Positions 1 to 7,157 of a DNA stretch of 16,155 nt are shown here, piece after piece. The position numbers and the translations under genes were made by a program. The stretch is from positions 1 to 16,155 of the forward strand of contig JAUNIV010000010.1 of assembly GCA_030523385.1 (NCBI GenBank), in the 5' to 3' direction. How positions within the stretch are numbered: the first letter of the stretch is position 1; every line of letters starts with the position of its first letter. The notes under the pieces were generated by a model. That model saw only the letters and a program-made list of their open reading frames with translations. It made no database searches and was not told the origin of the DNA. This DNA comes from Bacteroidales bacterium. GTDB taxonomy: Bacteria > Bacteroidota > Bacteroidia > Bacteroidales > Bacteroidaceae.

Positions 1-1
1 G

Positions 2-760
2 CAAAACCAGGCTTTGCGAGATACCTTTATTCAGGCTCCCGATGGAGTCAAGCTGCATGCCTATTATGTAAATGCCGCACACCCCACAGCTAAAACCGCT
101 GTCATAGTCCACGGATATACAGACAACTCCATACGCATGATGATGATAGGTTACCTGTATAACCATGAACTGAATTACAACATTCTGCTGCCCGACTTGC
201 GCTACAGCGGACTGAGTGAAGGCACAGCCATACAGATGGGATGGCTGGACCGCAAAGACGTAATGCAATGGATGGAAGTGATACATACCATGTATGGAGA
301 CAGCACCCGTATGGTGGTACACGGCATTTCCATGGGAGCAGCCACAACCATGATGGTATCGGGAGAGCCACAATCCGCTTATGTGAAATGTTTTGTGGAA
401 GACTGTGGCTATACCAGCGTATGGGACCAATTCTCCAAAGAACTGAAAGAACAGTTCGGACTGCCGCGTTTCCCATTGATGTACACTACCGACCGGCTCT
501 GCCGAATGGAATACAGATGGGGATTCAAGGAAGCATCGGCTATGAAGCAAGTGGCGCGTTGTCGTTTGCCCATGCTTTTCATTCATGGAGATAAAGATGA
601 TTTTGTACCCACGCAGATGGTGTACCAACTTTACGAAGCCAAACCGGAGCCAAAGGAATTATGGATTGTGCCCGAAACCGGACATGCCCGCTCTTACCTG
701 CTGTATCCGGAAGAATATACCCACCGAGTGAAAACATTTGTAACCCCATACATGCAATGA
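2..760 (+). CDS. Alpha/beta hydrolase (serine hydrolase), 5'-partial
   Basis: The reading frame is open to the left edge (codons for Q-N-Q-A precede the TTG at position 14), so the start lies outside the window and the TTG is probably internal. The visible 250 or so residues carry an alpha/beta-hydrolase fold: an HG oxyanion-hole motif (VIVHGYTD), the nucleophile elbow GISMG with Ser106 (counted from the TTG), an acid in GDKDDFVP and the catalytic His in ETGHARS. This resembles the YqkD/FrsA-like esterases common in Bacteroides; the substrate is unknown. No signal peptide can be judged because the N-terminus is missing. The stop overlaps the next start as ATGA (757-760), which implies translational coupling with the TPM-domain gene. 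Confidence 0.88.
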   Translation, partial: QNQALRDTFIQAPDGVKLHAYYVNAAHPTAKTAVIVHGYTDNSIRMMMIGYLYNHELNYNILLPDLRYSGLSEGTAIQMGWLDRKDVMQWMEVIHTMYGDSTRMVVHGISMGAATTMMVSGEPQSAYVKCFVEDCGYTSVWDQFSKELKEQFGLPRFPLMYTTDRLCRMEYRWGFKEASAMKQVARCRLPMLFIHGDKDDFVPTQMVYQLYEAKPEPKELWIVPETGHARSYLLYPEEYTHRVKTFVTPYMQ

Positions 761-1665
761 AAAGACCGACACTTCTTTGCTTATTCCTTCTGTTGCTTGC
801 CATCACTACCATTCAAGCCAAGGAATACACCGTGAAAGACATACCGATGGTACATCTGCAAAACCGTACCCGTTATGTAAGTAATCCGGACGGTATTCTC
901 TCGTCTGCTGCCGTAGCCACCATGGATAGTATTCTCTATGCTTTAGAGCAAAAGACAGGTATCCAAACAGTAGTGGCGGTAGTAACCGGTATCGAGGGAG
1001 GCGACTGTTTTGACTTTGCCTACCGTTTAGGAGAAGAAACAGGCGTAGGACAGAAAGGGCGGGATAACGGATTGGTCATCTTGCTTTCTACCGATGAACG
1101 ATGCATCCAGTTTGCTACCGGATATGGTTTGGAAGGCACTTTGCCTGATGCTTTGTGCAAACGTATTCAGAATCGTTACATGCTCCCCCACTTCAAGGAC
1201 AATGATTGGGATACCGGCATGGTAGAAGGCATACGCGCCATCAATGGCTATTTGGATGGTTCTATGGAGAACACGGACGATGAAGAGGACGAAGATGTCA
1301 TGGCCGTCGTGCTCACTTTGCTGGCTTTTTGCGGAATCATAGGCATAGTCATTGTCTATCTTGTATGGAGGGCAAACAGATGCCCCAACTGCAAGAAACA
1401 TCAATTACAGCGCGTAAACTCTCAAGTAATAGCACGCAACAACGGTATAAAAACCGAAGAAGTGACTTATCTGTGCCGTCACTGCGGACATACCTTTACC
1501 CGAAGAGAGAAATCTGAAGATGAGAACTACCGTGGTCCCCGCAATCATGGTGGAGGAACTATCTTCATGGGAGGTGGATTCGGTGGCAGTAGCGGAGGCG
1601 GATTCAGTGGAGGAAGTTTCGGAGGAGGCAGCTTCGGCGGAGGAGGCGCAGGAAGCCGATTCTAA
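757..1665 (+). CDS. TPM-domain membrane protein with zinc-ribbon-like segment and Gly-rich tail
   Basis: This is a 302-residue protein. I chose the ATG at 757 over the upstream ATG at 661 because it gives a clean signal peptide (residues 1-21, ending IQA) and a 4-bp ATGA overlap with the gene before. Residues 37-165 match the TPM domain (YgcG/Psb32 type; seen in DNGLVILLSTDER and FATGYGLEG). An acidic stretch (DDEEDEDE-like, about 173-180) precedes one membrane helix (181-204). After the helix, CPNC (209-212) and CRHC (240-243) suggest a cytoplasmic zinc ribbon, and a Gly/Ser/Phe-rich tail begins near 265. TPM proteins of this kind usually neighbour LemA, as here. Their biochemical role is uncertain; membrane or envelope quality control has been proposed for relatives. 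Confidence 0.88.
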   Translation: MKRPTLLCLFLLLLAITTIQAKEYTVKDIPMVHLQNRTRYVSNPDGILSSAAVATMDSILYALEQKTGIQTVVAVVTGIEGGDCFDFAYRLGEETGVGQKGRDNGLVILLSTDERCIQFATGYGLEGTLPDALCKRIQNRYMLPHFKDNDWDTGMVEGIRAINGYLDGSMENTDDEEDEDVMAVVLTLLAFCGIIGIVIVYLVWRANRCPNCKKHQLQRVNSQVIARNNGIKTEEVTYLCRHCGHTFTRREKSEDENYRGPRNHGGGTIFMGGGFGGSSGGGFSGGSFGGGSFGGGGAGSRF

Positions 1666-1713
1666 AAGTAATAGAGAACAAACGAATCATCAAAAATAAA
1701 AAGAATAACAAGT

Positions 1714-2295
1714 ATGAAGAAATCAACAATCATTGTAATTGCAGTCATTGCAATCATAGCTATCTGGGGAGTCAGCTCCTACAACGGAATGGTCAAGATG
1801 GAAGAAACCGTCAATACGGAATGGAGTAATGTAGAGAACCAATACCAGCGTCGTTCTGACCTGATACCCAATCTGGTAAATACCGTTAAAGGCTATGCCT
1901 CTCACGAGAAGGAAACCTTTCAGGCTGTAGTAGATGCACGTACCAAAGCCACCCAAATGACCATCAGTGCCGATGACCTTACTCCCGAAAAGATGCAGGA
2001 ATTTCAGAAAGTACAGGGTGAAGTAGGCAGTGCATTGGGTCGTCTGTTGGCTATCACCGAAGCCTATCCCGACTTGAAAGCCAACGAAAATTTCAAGGAA
2101 TTGCAAGCCCAGTTGGAAGGAACGGAAAACCGCATCAGCGTAGAGCGTAAGAAGTTTAATGACGCAGCCCGTTCCTACAACACTGCCATCCGCACTTTCC
2201 CGCGTAACCTGTTGGCCGGGATATTTGGTTTCGACAAGCGTCCGTACTTTGAAGCCGAGGAAGGAGCAGAAAAAGCACCGAAGGTAGAATTCTAA
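1714..2295 (+). CDS. lemA: LemA family protein
   Basis: This 193-residue protein has one N-terminal membrane anchor (about residues 4-22) followed by the helical LemA domain. The family signature is clear: NTEWSNVENQYQRRSDLIPN and TVKGYASHEKETF, then later VERKKFNDAARSYN and FPRNLLAGIFGF. The length is typical. The gene starts 48 bp after the TPM-domain gene with no terminator between, so the two are probably co-transcribed; LemA and TPM proteins are recurrent partners in Bacteroidetes. The leader is A-rich (AAAAATAAAAAGAATAACA) without a Shine-Dalgarno site, which is normal for the phylum. LemA topology is usually short N-terminus, single helix and extracytoplasmic or cytoplasmic helical bundle; function is not firmly known. 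Confidence 0.93.
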   Translation: MKKSTIIVIAVIAIIAIWGVSSYNGMVKMEETVNTEWSNVENQYQRRSDLIPNLVNTVKGYASHEKETFQAVVDARTKATQMTISADDLTPEKMQEFQKVQGEVGSALGRLLAITEAYPDLKANENFKELQAQLEGTENRISVERKKFNDAARSYNTAIRTFPRNLLAGIFGFDKRPYFEAEEGAEKAPKVEF

Positions 2296-2315
2296 AACGA
2301 AGCCTATCTATTTTT

Positions 2316-2585
2316 ATGGAGTGTCCAGCAAGCCGTACATACGGGCATAACGCACAGCCTCCAGGATATGGCATATTCGGATCGAAAATTAAGTTTGCCA
2401 ATGGCAGCGAAGCTGACTATTTCGATTCAGCTAAACGCTTTGATCTCGGTGTCGGCGGGCGCATAGGTTTTGAATACAGATCTTTCCAGCTAAGCGCAGG
2501 AGCCAATTATGGTGTCCTCGATGCCTTAAAGCATTCCGGCAGCCATAATTTCATCGCCAATGTAGGACTCTCATATATGTTCTAA
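2316..2585 (+). pseudogene. C-terminal remnant of an outer-membrane beta-barrel protein (PorT-like)
   Basis: The 89-codon frame reads as alternating polar/apolar strands (RFDLGVGGRIGFEYRSFQLSAGANYG and HNFIANVGLSYMF) and ends in an aromatic Phe, as outer-membrane barrels do for BAM recognition. It resembles the last two or three hairpins of PorT/outer-membrane beta-barrel domain proteins (usually near 200 residues) but lacks a signal peptide and the first strands. The first 20 or so codons (ECPASRTYGHNAQPP) look unlike a secreted N-terminus, so the ATG at 2316 is probably fortuitous. It lies 20 bp after lemA and keeps a good terminator downstream. I read it as a decayed 3' end of a deleted gene; a short expressed protein is less likely. 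Confidence 0.6.
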
Positions 2586-2604
2586 ACAATACAAATATCA
2601 GGAG

Positions 2605-2639
2605 TGCTCCGTTTACACTTTGTAAGTGGGGCATTTTTT
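2605..2639 (+). terminator. Rho-independent terminator after the barrel remnant
   Basis: A 13-bp stem (TGCTCCGTTTACA with TGTAAGTGGGGCA, closed by three G-U wobbles) has a 3-nt loop and is followed by six T. It would end transcripts coming from the TPM-lemA operon and barrel remnant and insulate the flavodoxin gene. Confidence 0.85.
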
Positions 2640-2681
2640 ATTGCAGCTCGGTTACATTGACCTTTCCAGCAAAACTCTTTG

Positions 2682-2709
2682 AGCCACGCAGCAAAGTCGC
2701 TGTGTGGCT
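2682..2709. repeat. Inverted repeat overlapping the flavodoxin promoter
   Basis: Arms AGCCACGCAGC (2682-2692) and GCTGTGTGGCT (2699-2709) pair over 11 bp with one G-T position and a 6-bp spacer AAAGTC. The repeat ends 7 bp before the -7 box at 2717, so it covers the -33 region. It could be an operator for a dimeric repressor; no T-run follows, so it is not a terminator. Confidence 0.6.
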
Positions 2710-2716
2710 TTCTCTT

Positions 2717-2724
2717 TACCTTTG
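2717..2724 (+). promoter_or_regulatory. Bacteroides -7 box of the flavodoxin gene
   Basis: TACCTTTG followed by CAG matches the Bacteroides sigma-ABfr -7 consensus TAnnTTTG. It lies 44 bp before the ATG at 2769, leaving a leader of roughly 38 nt. It sits downstream of the inverted repeat at 2682-2709. This position rules out the in-frame ATG at 2679 as the start. Confidence 0.75.
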
Positions 2725-2768
2725 CAGTAACGATAATAAATATTATAAACCAATTAAAACAAGTAGTA

Positions 2769-3446
2769 ATGAAAAAGTTATTGTATCTTCTTTTGGCTAT
2801 GTTCGTCGTAATAGACTTGAACGCCTGTTCTACTGATGACAATACAGTAAACGAACCTCCTACGGAATCTCCGGAGAACCCGGACGAACCAAGCACAGGC
2901 CCGGACAATCCGAATACTCCCAACCCGGACATGGGCAAGACGCTTATCGTCTATTACAGTTTCACGAACAACGTGCATACCATCGTGAGTGACTTGCGCA
3001 CACAGATTGAGGCAGACGTGATACGTGTGGAACCGGCGGAAAAGAACATCGACTATGCCGCCAACAACTATGCCGCAGGCAGTGCGCTGATTCAGGCTAT
3101 TCGTGACAATCCGGGCAGCGCGACTTCCTATCCGGCAATAGATCCGGTGGAGGTGCAACTGGAAGAATATGGTACCATCATCGTGGCGGCTCCGCTTTGG
3201 TGGAGCAACATGGCGGCTCCGTTGCAGACGTTCCTGTTCAATCACGGCGCTGATATGGCAGATAAGAACATCGGTCTGATTGTGTCGAGCGCAAGCAGCG
3301 GTATCAGCGGTGTGGAGGCGGATGCCAAGCGGTTGATTCCCGACGGCAATTTCCTTACTCCGAGCCTTTGGATCCGTTCTTCGCAGACCTCTTCCTGTCA
3401 TTCGATGATTTCAGAGTGGTTGAATGAGATAGGTTATACGGAATAA
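2769..3446 (+). CDS. Lipoprotein flavodoxin-fold protein (Flavodoxin_4 type)
   Basis: This 225-residue protein begins with a lipoprotein signal (MKKLLYLLLAMFVVIDLNAC), with Cys20 the predicted lipidated residue. An acidic start (STDDN) and a Pro/Asn/Asp/Thr-rich linker (about 21-55) follow. The flavodoxin-like domain starts at GKTLIVYYSFTNNVHTI (about 57-72), where SFTNNVHT replaces the classical TxTGxT phosphate loop, and continues with IIVAAPLWWSNMAAPLQTFL (FMN-contacting loop) and a C-terminal SSQTSSCHSMISEWL. This is the Flavodoxin_4 pattern, so FMN binding and electron transfer outside the cytoplasm are expected. I placed the start at 2769 because of the signal peptide and the promoter; a longer frame from 2679 would begin upstream of the -7 box. 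Confidence 0.88.
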   Translation: MKKLLYLLLAMFVVIDLNACSTDDNTVNEPPTESPENPDEPSTGPDNPNTPNPDMGKTLIVYYSFTNNVHTIVSDLRTQIEADVIRVEPAEKNIDYAANNYAAGSALIQAIRDNPGSATSYPAIDPVEVQLEEYGTIIVAAPLWWSNMAAPLQTFLFNHGADMADKNIGLIVSSASSGISGVEADAKRLIPDGNFLTPSLWIRSSQTSSCHSMISEWLNEIGYTE

Positions 3447-3536
3447 TATAAAATTACTCAGCGAACGACACGGTTGTTGCGCAGGTCAAGTAAATATCAT
3501 CTGAAAGTATAAAGAGAGAATGTGGCACTTTGGAAA

Positions 3537-4445
3537 TTATTTCCTTTCAATTTGGCTTCTATATTCCAACGGACTGCAACCGGTTTCCCGCCTGAACAGC
3601 CGTGTGAAATGCTGCGGATATTCAAAACCTAAGCTGTATGCTACCTCACTGATAGACAAAGCCGGGTCGGCAAGCCGCATCTTAGCACAATCCACAATCC
3701 GTTCGTGGATGTATTTCAATGCGGAAAGACCGGTTTCGTTTCTCAACAGGTCGCTCAGATAGTTGGAAGACAGGTGCAGGGAGTCGGCGCAAAACTGTAC
3801 GGACGGCAGTCCCTCTTTACGGGGACGATCGGACGAAAGGTAATTATCGAGCAGATGCTCCAGTGCGGACAACAGATGATTGTTCTCTTTGTTGCGGGAA
3901 GCAAACTGGCGTTCGTAGAAACGCCGGCAATAGGTCAGCAACAGGGCTATGTTGGCAACGATAAGCTTGTCACGGCAGACGGACTCCGTGTCGTGAAGTT
4001 CCTCCTCTATATTGTCTAACAACTGGTTGATGATTTCCCGCTCCCGGTCATTCAGGTTCAGCCCTTCGCTCACATCGTATGAGAAGAAGGTGAACTCACG
4101 CATCATGCGGGCAAGCGGCGTGCCATGCAGCAATTCGGGATGGAACAGCAGGACACGTCCCGACGGCTGGAACACCGGGACGCGATGGCGCAAATCAACG
4201 ACCTGCCCCGGTCCGGTGAAAATCAGTGTGCCATCGTCGTACTCATATCTGCGTGTACCATAGAATATGTCGCCGTTGACTCCTATCTTGAGAAAGACCG
4301 CATAGAAACCGAAATACTGCCGGACCGCCCTTACCGGACTGTTCTGCGGATAACGGAACACGCTGACCAATGGATGCAACGTCTTCACGTGCGCCCATTC
4401 GTTGTATTGCTCTATGCGTTCCAGTTTCAGATAGTCATCTTTCAT
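3537..4445 (-). CDS. AraC family transcriptional regulator 1
   Basis: This 302-residue regulator has an N-terminal cupin-like sensing part (about 25-120, with DDGTLIFTGPGQVVDL) and a C-terminal double helix-turn-helix domain (about 195-297). The first helix-turn-helix is near CADSLHLSSNYLSDLLRNETG (about 219-239) and the second is ISEVAYSLGFEYPQHFTRLF (265-284), the AraC/XylS signature, ending in GCSPLEYR. It follows AKR1 on the same strand after a 70-bp gap that has its own promoter-like box, so it may be read both with AKR1 and alone. It probably controls AKR1 and the divergent flavoprotein through the bipartite site at 5757. It converges with the flavodoxin gene; only a weak stem (3461-3482, no T-run) lies between them. 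Confidence 0.93.
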   Translation of the reverse strand: MKDDYLKLERIEQYNEWAHVKTLHPLVSVFRYPQNSPVRAVRQYFGFYAVFLKIGVNGDIFYGTRRYEYDDGTLIFTGPGQVVDLRHRVPVFQPSGRVLLFHPELLHGTPLARMMREFTFFSYDVSEGLNLNDREREIINQLLDNIEEELHDTESVCRDKLIVANIALLLTYCRRFYERQFASRNKENNHLLSALEHLLDNYLSSDRPRKEGLPSVQFCADSLHLSSNYLSDLLRNETGLSALKYIHERIVDCAKMRLADPALSISEVAYSLGFEYPQHFTRLFRRETGCSPLEYRSQIERK

Positions 4446-4465
4446 ATTCAGACCCGTTTACGGTG

Positions 4466-4473
4466 CAAAATTA
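4466..4473 (-). promoter_or_regulatory. -7 box of araC1
   Basis: Read on the minus strand the box is TAATTTTG, preceded by TTTTCCG and followed by CACCG, matching TAnnTTTG. It is 20 bp ahead of the start at 4445. The surrounding CCGTAATTTTGCACCGT closely resembles CCGTAACTTTGCACCGT ahead of the lipoprotein hydrolase (7204-7220). Confidence 0.65.
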
Positions 4474-4487
4474 CGGAAAATCCGTCT

Positions 4488-4512
4488 GATACTCGCTGTA
4501 TCACGAAGATAC
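4488..4512. promoter_or_regulatory. Alternating GATAC-N5-GTATC-N5-GATAC element
   Basis: Three 5-bp half-sites sit exactly 10 bp apart (4488, 4498, 4508) with orientations alternating. The element lies 15-39 bp upstream of the araC1 -7 box, over its -33 region, and 3 bp past the AKR1 stop. It could be an autoregulatory operator; as RNA it could also form small competing stems. No T-run follows. Confidence 0.45.
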
Positions 4513-4515
4513 TTT

Positions 4516-5682
4516 TCATCTTTGTATGGAGGTGTCCCTGCTATTGGCACGACTGCCGGTGACGGGATGCGATGCCACAGCCTTTTCAAGTTCCATCCAT
4601 TCATTGGCGGAATATTCCAACGATACGGCTTGCAAGTCCTCATGCAGATGTGCCGCCTTTGTTGTGCCCGGTATGGGGACTATCCACGGCTCTTTGGCGA
4701 GCATCCATGCCAAGGCGGCTTGCGAGGAGGTGATACCCCTTGTGCGCCCGAAGCGGTGCAGCTCATTCAAGATGGGCGTATTGTCGCGTATGGTTTCTGC
4801 CGTGAACTGCCCGTGTGTAGCACGGTTGTCATTGTCCGCATCGAACAGGGTGAACTCATTGATGTCGCCACCCAAAAAGCCGCGCGTCAGCGGAGAATAG
4901 GCAACGAAACCTATTCCGAGTTCCTTCAATGTCGGAAATATGCTTTGTTCGGGGGTGCGCCACATCAGATGGTACTCACTCTGCACAGCGGTCAGCGGAC
5001 ATACGGCATGGGCACGCCGTATGGTCTCTGCATTGGCCTCCGATAACCCGAATCGCAACACTTTTCCTTCTTTTATCAAGTCGGCAACCGTGCCTGCCAC
5101 CTCCTCTACGGGAACATTCTTGTCCTGACGATGCTGGTAAAACAAAGGGATAGCCTCCAACCGCAAGCGGCGTAGCGAAGCCTCGCACACCCTGCGAATA
5201 TTGACAGGAGTACAATCCTCCACTCCGATATTGTGCTTGTCGTTGACGAACGTATGCCCGAACTTTGTCGTGATGTTCACCTTATGCCTGTATTCATGCA
5301 GTGCCTCGCCCACCAGTTCCTCGTTTTTCCACGGACCATAGCTCTCCGCCGTATCAAACAACGTAACTCCCATGTCCACCGCCTGATGCAGCAGGCGCAC
5401 AAGGGCTTTCTTGTCGGGATGCGCACTGCGGTGATGGCTCATCCCCATGCAGCCCAATCCGATTGACGAAACTTCCATCGCTGCCCTGCCGCTGCCTAAG
5501 ATGCGGGTTGCAAATGGCGCGGTTCTCCCGCCTCTGTCGGTAAGACCTTGCTTTGTGGAAATGCCCAATGTGTCAGCCACTGCGGGAGGTACAGCCATCG
5601 ACAAACCCATTGCCACCGATGCCGTCGCGCCCATCTTCAGAAAGCTGCGTCGGCTCATTTGTTTTCCGTTTTCTTCTTTCAT
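4516..5682 (-). CDS. Aldo/keto reductase with twin-arginine signal (AKR1)
   Basis: This 388-residue protein starts with a Tat-type signal: SRRSFLK (10-16), a hydrophobic stretch (17-33) and a probable cleavage after AVA (about 36). The TIM-barrel aldo/keto reductase domain begins near 60. The catalytic tetrad is complete: Asp110 and Tyr115 in FDTAESYG, Lys140 in TTKFG and His184 in FYQHRQD. SEANAETIRRAHAVCPLTAV and PWIVPIPGTTKAAHLHEDL form the NADP-binding side. It is clearly related to AKR3 in this window. I chose 5682 because it begins the signal peptide and lies after the promoter box; the open frame extends to 5733 but crosses that box. It lies directly upstream of araC1. The family reduces aldehydes and ketones with NADPH; how an exported form gets its cofactor is unclear unless the enzyme is folded with cofactor before Tat transport. 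Confidence 0.93.
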   Translation of the reverse strand: MKEENGKQMSRRSFLKMGATASVAMGLSMAVPPAVADTLGISTKQGLTDRGGRTAPFATRILGSGRAAMEVSSIGLGCMGMSHHRSAHPDKKALVRLLHQAVDMGVTLFDTAESYGPWKNEELVGEALHEYRHKVNITTKFGHTFVNDKHNIGVEDCTPVNIRRVCEASLRRLRLEAIPLFYQHRQDKNVPVEEVAGTVADLIKEGKVLRFGLSEANAETIRRAHAVCPLTAVQSEYHLMWRTPEQSIFPTLKELGIGFVAYSPLTRGFLGGDINEFTLFDADNDNRATHGQFTAETIRDNTPILNELHRFGRTRGITSSQAALAWMLAKEPWIVPIPGTTKAAHLHEDLQAVSLEYSANEWMELEKAVASHPVTGSRANSRDTSIQR

Positions 5683-5710
5683 TATTATAACCTTTTTTGT
5701 AGTTTGCAGG

Positions 5711-5718
5711 CAAAGATA
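5711..5718 (-). promoter_or_regulatory. -7 box of AKR1
   Basis: Minus-strand TATCTTTG, followed by CCTGC, fits TAnnTTTG. It lies 28 bp ahead of the ATG at 5682. The bipartite site at 5757-5784 begins 38 bp further upstream, a position suited to an activator. Confidence 0.7.
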
Positions 5719-5756
5719 ATATACGATTATCATTCAGACGCTTGCACCTGTGAATA

Positions 5757-5784
5757 TGGTAGGACAAGTCCCAATTTTGGTAAG
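5757..5784. promoter_or_regulatory. Bipartite operator candidate, copy A
   Basis: TGGTAGGAC, nine variable bases and TTTTGGTAAG occupy 28 bp between the divergent AKR1 and flavoprotein genes. The same pattern with identical spacing recurs at 7158-7185. Within it GGTAGG and GGTAAG form direct half-sites 21 bp apart, the spacing of classical AraC operators. Copy A is 38 bp from the AKR1 -7 box and 85 bp from the flavoprotein -7 box. Confidence 0.6.
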
Positions 5785-5869
5785 ATGAAGGTTATTTGTC
5801 AAAAGTGTACCGTTTGCGAAATACCATTGTTTTCATTAGGCGAAAAGATTGATTCTCCATATAATTAGC

Positions 5870-5877
5870 TAACTTTG
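5870..5877 (+). promoter_or_regulatory. -7 box of the flavoprotein-GNAT operon
   Basis: TAACTTTG fits TAnnTTTG and lies 87 bp before the ATG at 5965. The leader of about 80 nt contains a small perfect inverted repeat CAATAC-GG-GTATTG (5905-5918) and a six-codon mini-frame (5949-5968) whose TGA overlaps the start codon; neither has clear significance. Confidence 0.6.
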
Positions 5878-5964
5878 TGGCTGAATCTCAAAAGACCCAT
5901 ACAGCAATACGGGTATTGGAGGATGACGGAGAAAGGAAATTATTAAGATGAACAAACAAGCAAA

Positions 5965-6540
5965 ATGAAAGTAATCGGTATAAACGGCAGCGCACGGAAA
6001 GACGGGAACACTGCCATCATCATCCGGACGGTGTTTGAGGAACTGAACAAGGCCGGGATAGAAACAGAGCTTATCCAATTTGCCGGAGAGGTCGTTGAAC
6101 CATGCAAAGGATGCTTCGCCTGTAAAGGCAGAGGAAACTGCGTGTTCCGCAAGGATGCCTTCGCCCGTGTCTTTCAGAAGATGACGGAGGCTGACGGCAT
6201 CATCCTTGGCTCACCGGTATATTCTGCCGATGTCTCCGCAACGATGAAGGCACTGTTAGAGCGGGGCGGCGTGGTCGTAGCCACCAATCCGGGACTTTTG
6301 CGGCATAAGGTCGGGGCAGCGGTGGCAGCCGTGAGACGTGGCGGTGGCATGACGGCGATTGACACGATGAACCATTTCTTTCTGAACAAGGAAGTCATTA
6401 TTGCCGGCTCTACATATTGGAACATGGTTTATGGAAGAGTGCCCGGCGATGTGCTTCAAGACGAGGAAGGCATAAGCAATATGCGCAACCTTGGGCAGAA
6501 CATGGCGTGGCTGATGCGCAAGCTGCATGAATCAGAATAA
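5965..6540 (+). CDS. Flavodoxin-fold NAD(P)H-dependent oxidoreductase with Isf-like cysteine motif
   Basis: This is a 191-residue cytoplasmic protein of the NADPH-dependent FMN reductase/iron-sulfur flavoprotein group. The phosphate-binding loop is GSARKDGNT (8-16), and GSPVYSADVSATMKALLER (about 79-98) is the second FMN contact. Cys47, Cys50, Cys53 and Cys59 have the spacing C-x2-C-x2-C-x5-C, which fits the compact C-x2-C-x2-C-x4-7-C motif that holds a [4Fe-4S] cluster in Methanosarcina Isf. Many relatives lacking a proven cluster share part of this motif, so cluster binding is inferred. It is divergent from AKR1 across 282 bp carrying operator copy A, and the acetyltransferase gene follows at once, suggesting an operon. 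Confidence 0.9.
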   Translation: MKVIGINGSARKDGNTAIIIRTVFEELNKAGIETELIQFAGEVVEPCKGCFACKGRGNCVFRKDAFARVFQKMTEADGIILGSPVYSADVSATMKALLERGGVVVATNPGLLRHKVGAAVAAVRRGGGMTAIDTMNHFFLNKEVIIAGSTYWNMVYGRVPGDVLQDEEGISNMRNLGQNMAWLMRKLHESE

Positions 6541-6544
6541 GTTT

Positions 6545-7081
6545 ATGAATCGTATGGTTTTAGAAACAAATAGACTGCTATTGCGGGAAATGACACTTTC
6601 TGATATAAGTGCATTATCCTCAATATTACAAGATGAAAAAGTAATGTATGCTTATAATGGAGCTTTCAGTGATAAAGAAACTCTTATCTGGATGCAAAAG
6701 CAACTTCAACGATATAAGGATTATGAATTCGGATTGTGGGGTGTATTCCTTAAAGATACCGACGAAATGATAGGACAATGCGGTATTACTATGCAAGAAT
6801 ACAAGGCGACGCAAGTTCCCGAAATCGGCTACTTGCTGGCTCATGATTATTGGCATAAAGGTTATGCCATTGAAGCCGCAACGGCCTGTCGGGAGTATGG
6901 ATTCAATACGCTGAATTTTAATGCCTTGTATTCCATTATAAGAGATACGAATATTGCGTCTCAAAACGTTGCGCTCCGCAACGGCATGACCATAATAGAT
7001 ACCATCACCAAGCATTATCGCGGAGTAGATATGCCCCACATGGTGTTTTGCATAAAAAAAGATGAGACTAAAATAATATAG
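6545..7081 (+). CDS. GNAT family N-acetyltransferase (RimJ/RimL-like)
   Basis: This 178-residue protein shows the GNAT fold: LETNRLLLREMTLSD near the N-terminus, MIGQCGI for strand 3, EIGYLLAHDYWHKGYAIEAA with the acetyl-CoA loop HKGYA, then SIIRDTNIASQNVALRNGM, typical of Acetyltransf_3/RimJ-like enzymes that modify N-termini or small amines. The substrate is unknown. An earlier ATG at 6527 would overlap the flavoprotein gene by 14 bp; I prefer 6545, 4 bp after its stop with an A-rich leader. The gene is visibly richer in A+T than its neighbours, which hints at separate acquisition. Confidence 0.88.
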   Translation: MNRMVLETNRLLLREMTLSDISALSSILQDEKVMYAYNGAFSDKETLIWMQKQLQRYKDYEFGLWGVFLKDTDEMIGQCGITMQEYKATQVPEIGYLLAHDYWHKGYAIEAATACREYGFNTLNFNALYSIIRDTNIASQNVALRNGMTIIDTITKHYRGVDMPHMVFCIKKDETKII

Positions 7082-7157
7082 GCAAAAATACCTGATTCTC
7101 CGCACAAAGCATTGTATTTGTAACCATGTGAGGTAATCAGTAAAACACATGTGGAAT

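Noticed and set aside
2582..3401. Minus-strand frames of 118 and 207 codons opposite the flavodoxin
   Set aside because: They are shadows of the flavodoxin gene, with no signal, domain or promoter; the plus-strand frame has a lipobox and a flavodoxin core.
3461..3482. Stem GCGAACGAC/GTTGTTGCGC between the flavodoxin and araC1 genes
   Set aside because: Short, with one bulge and a G-T pair, and no T-run on either side; too weak to call a terminator.
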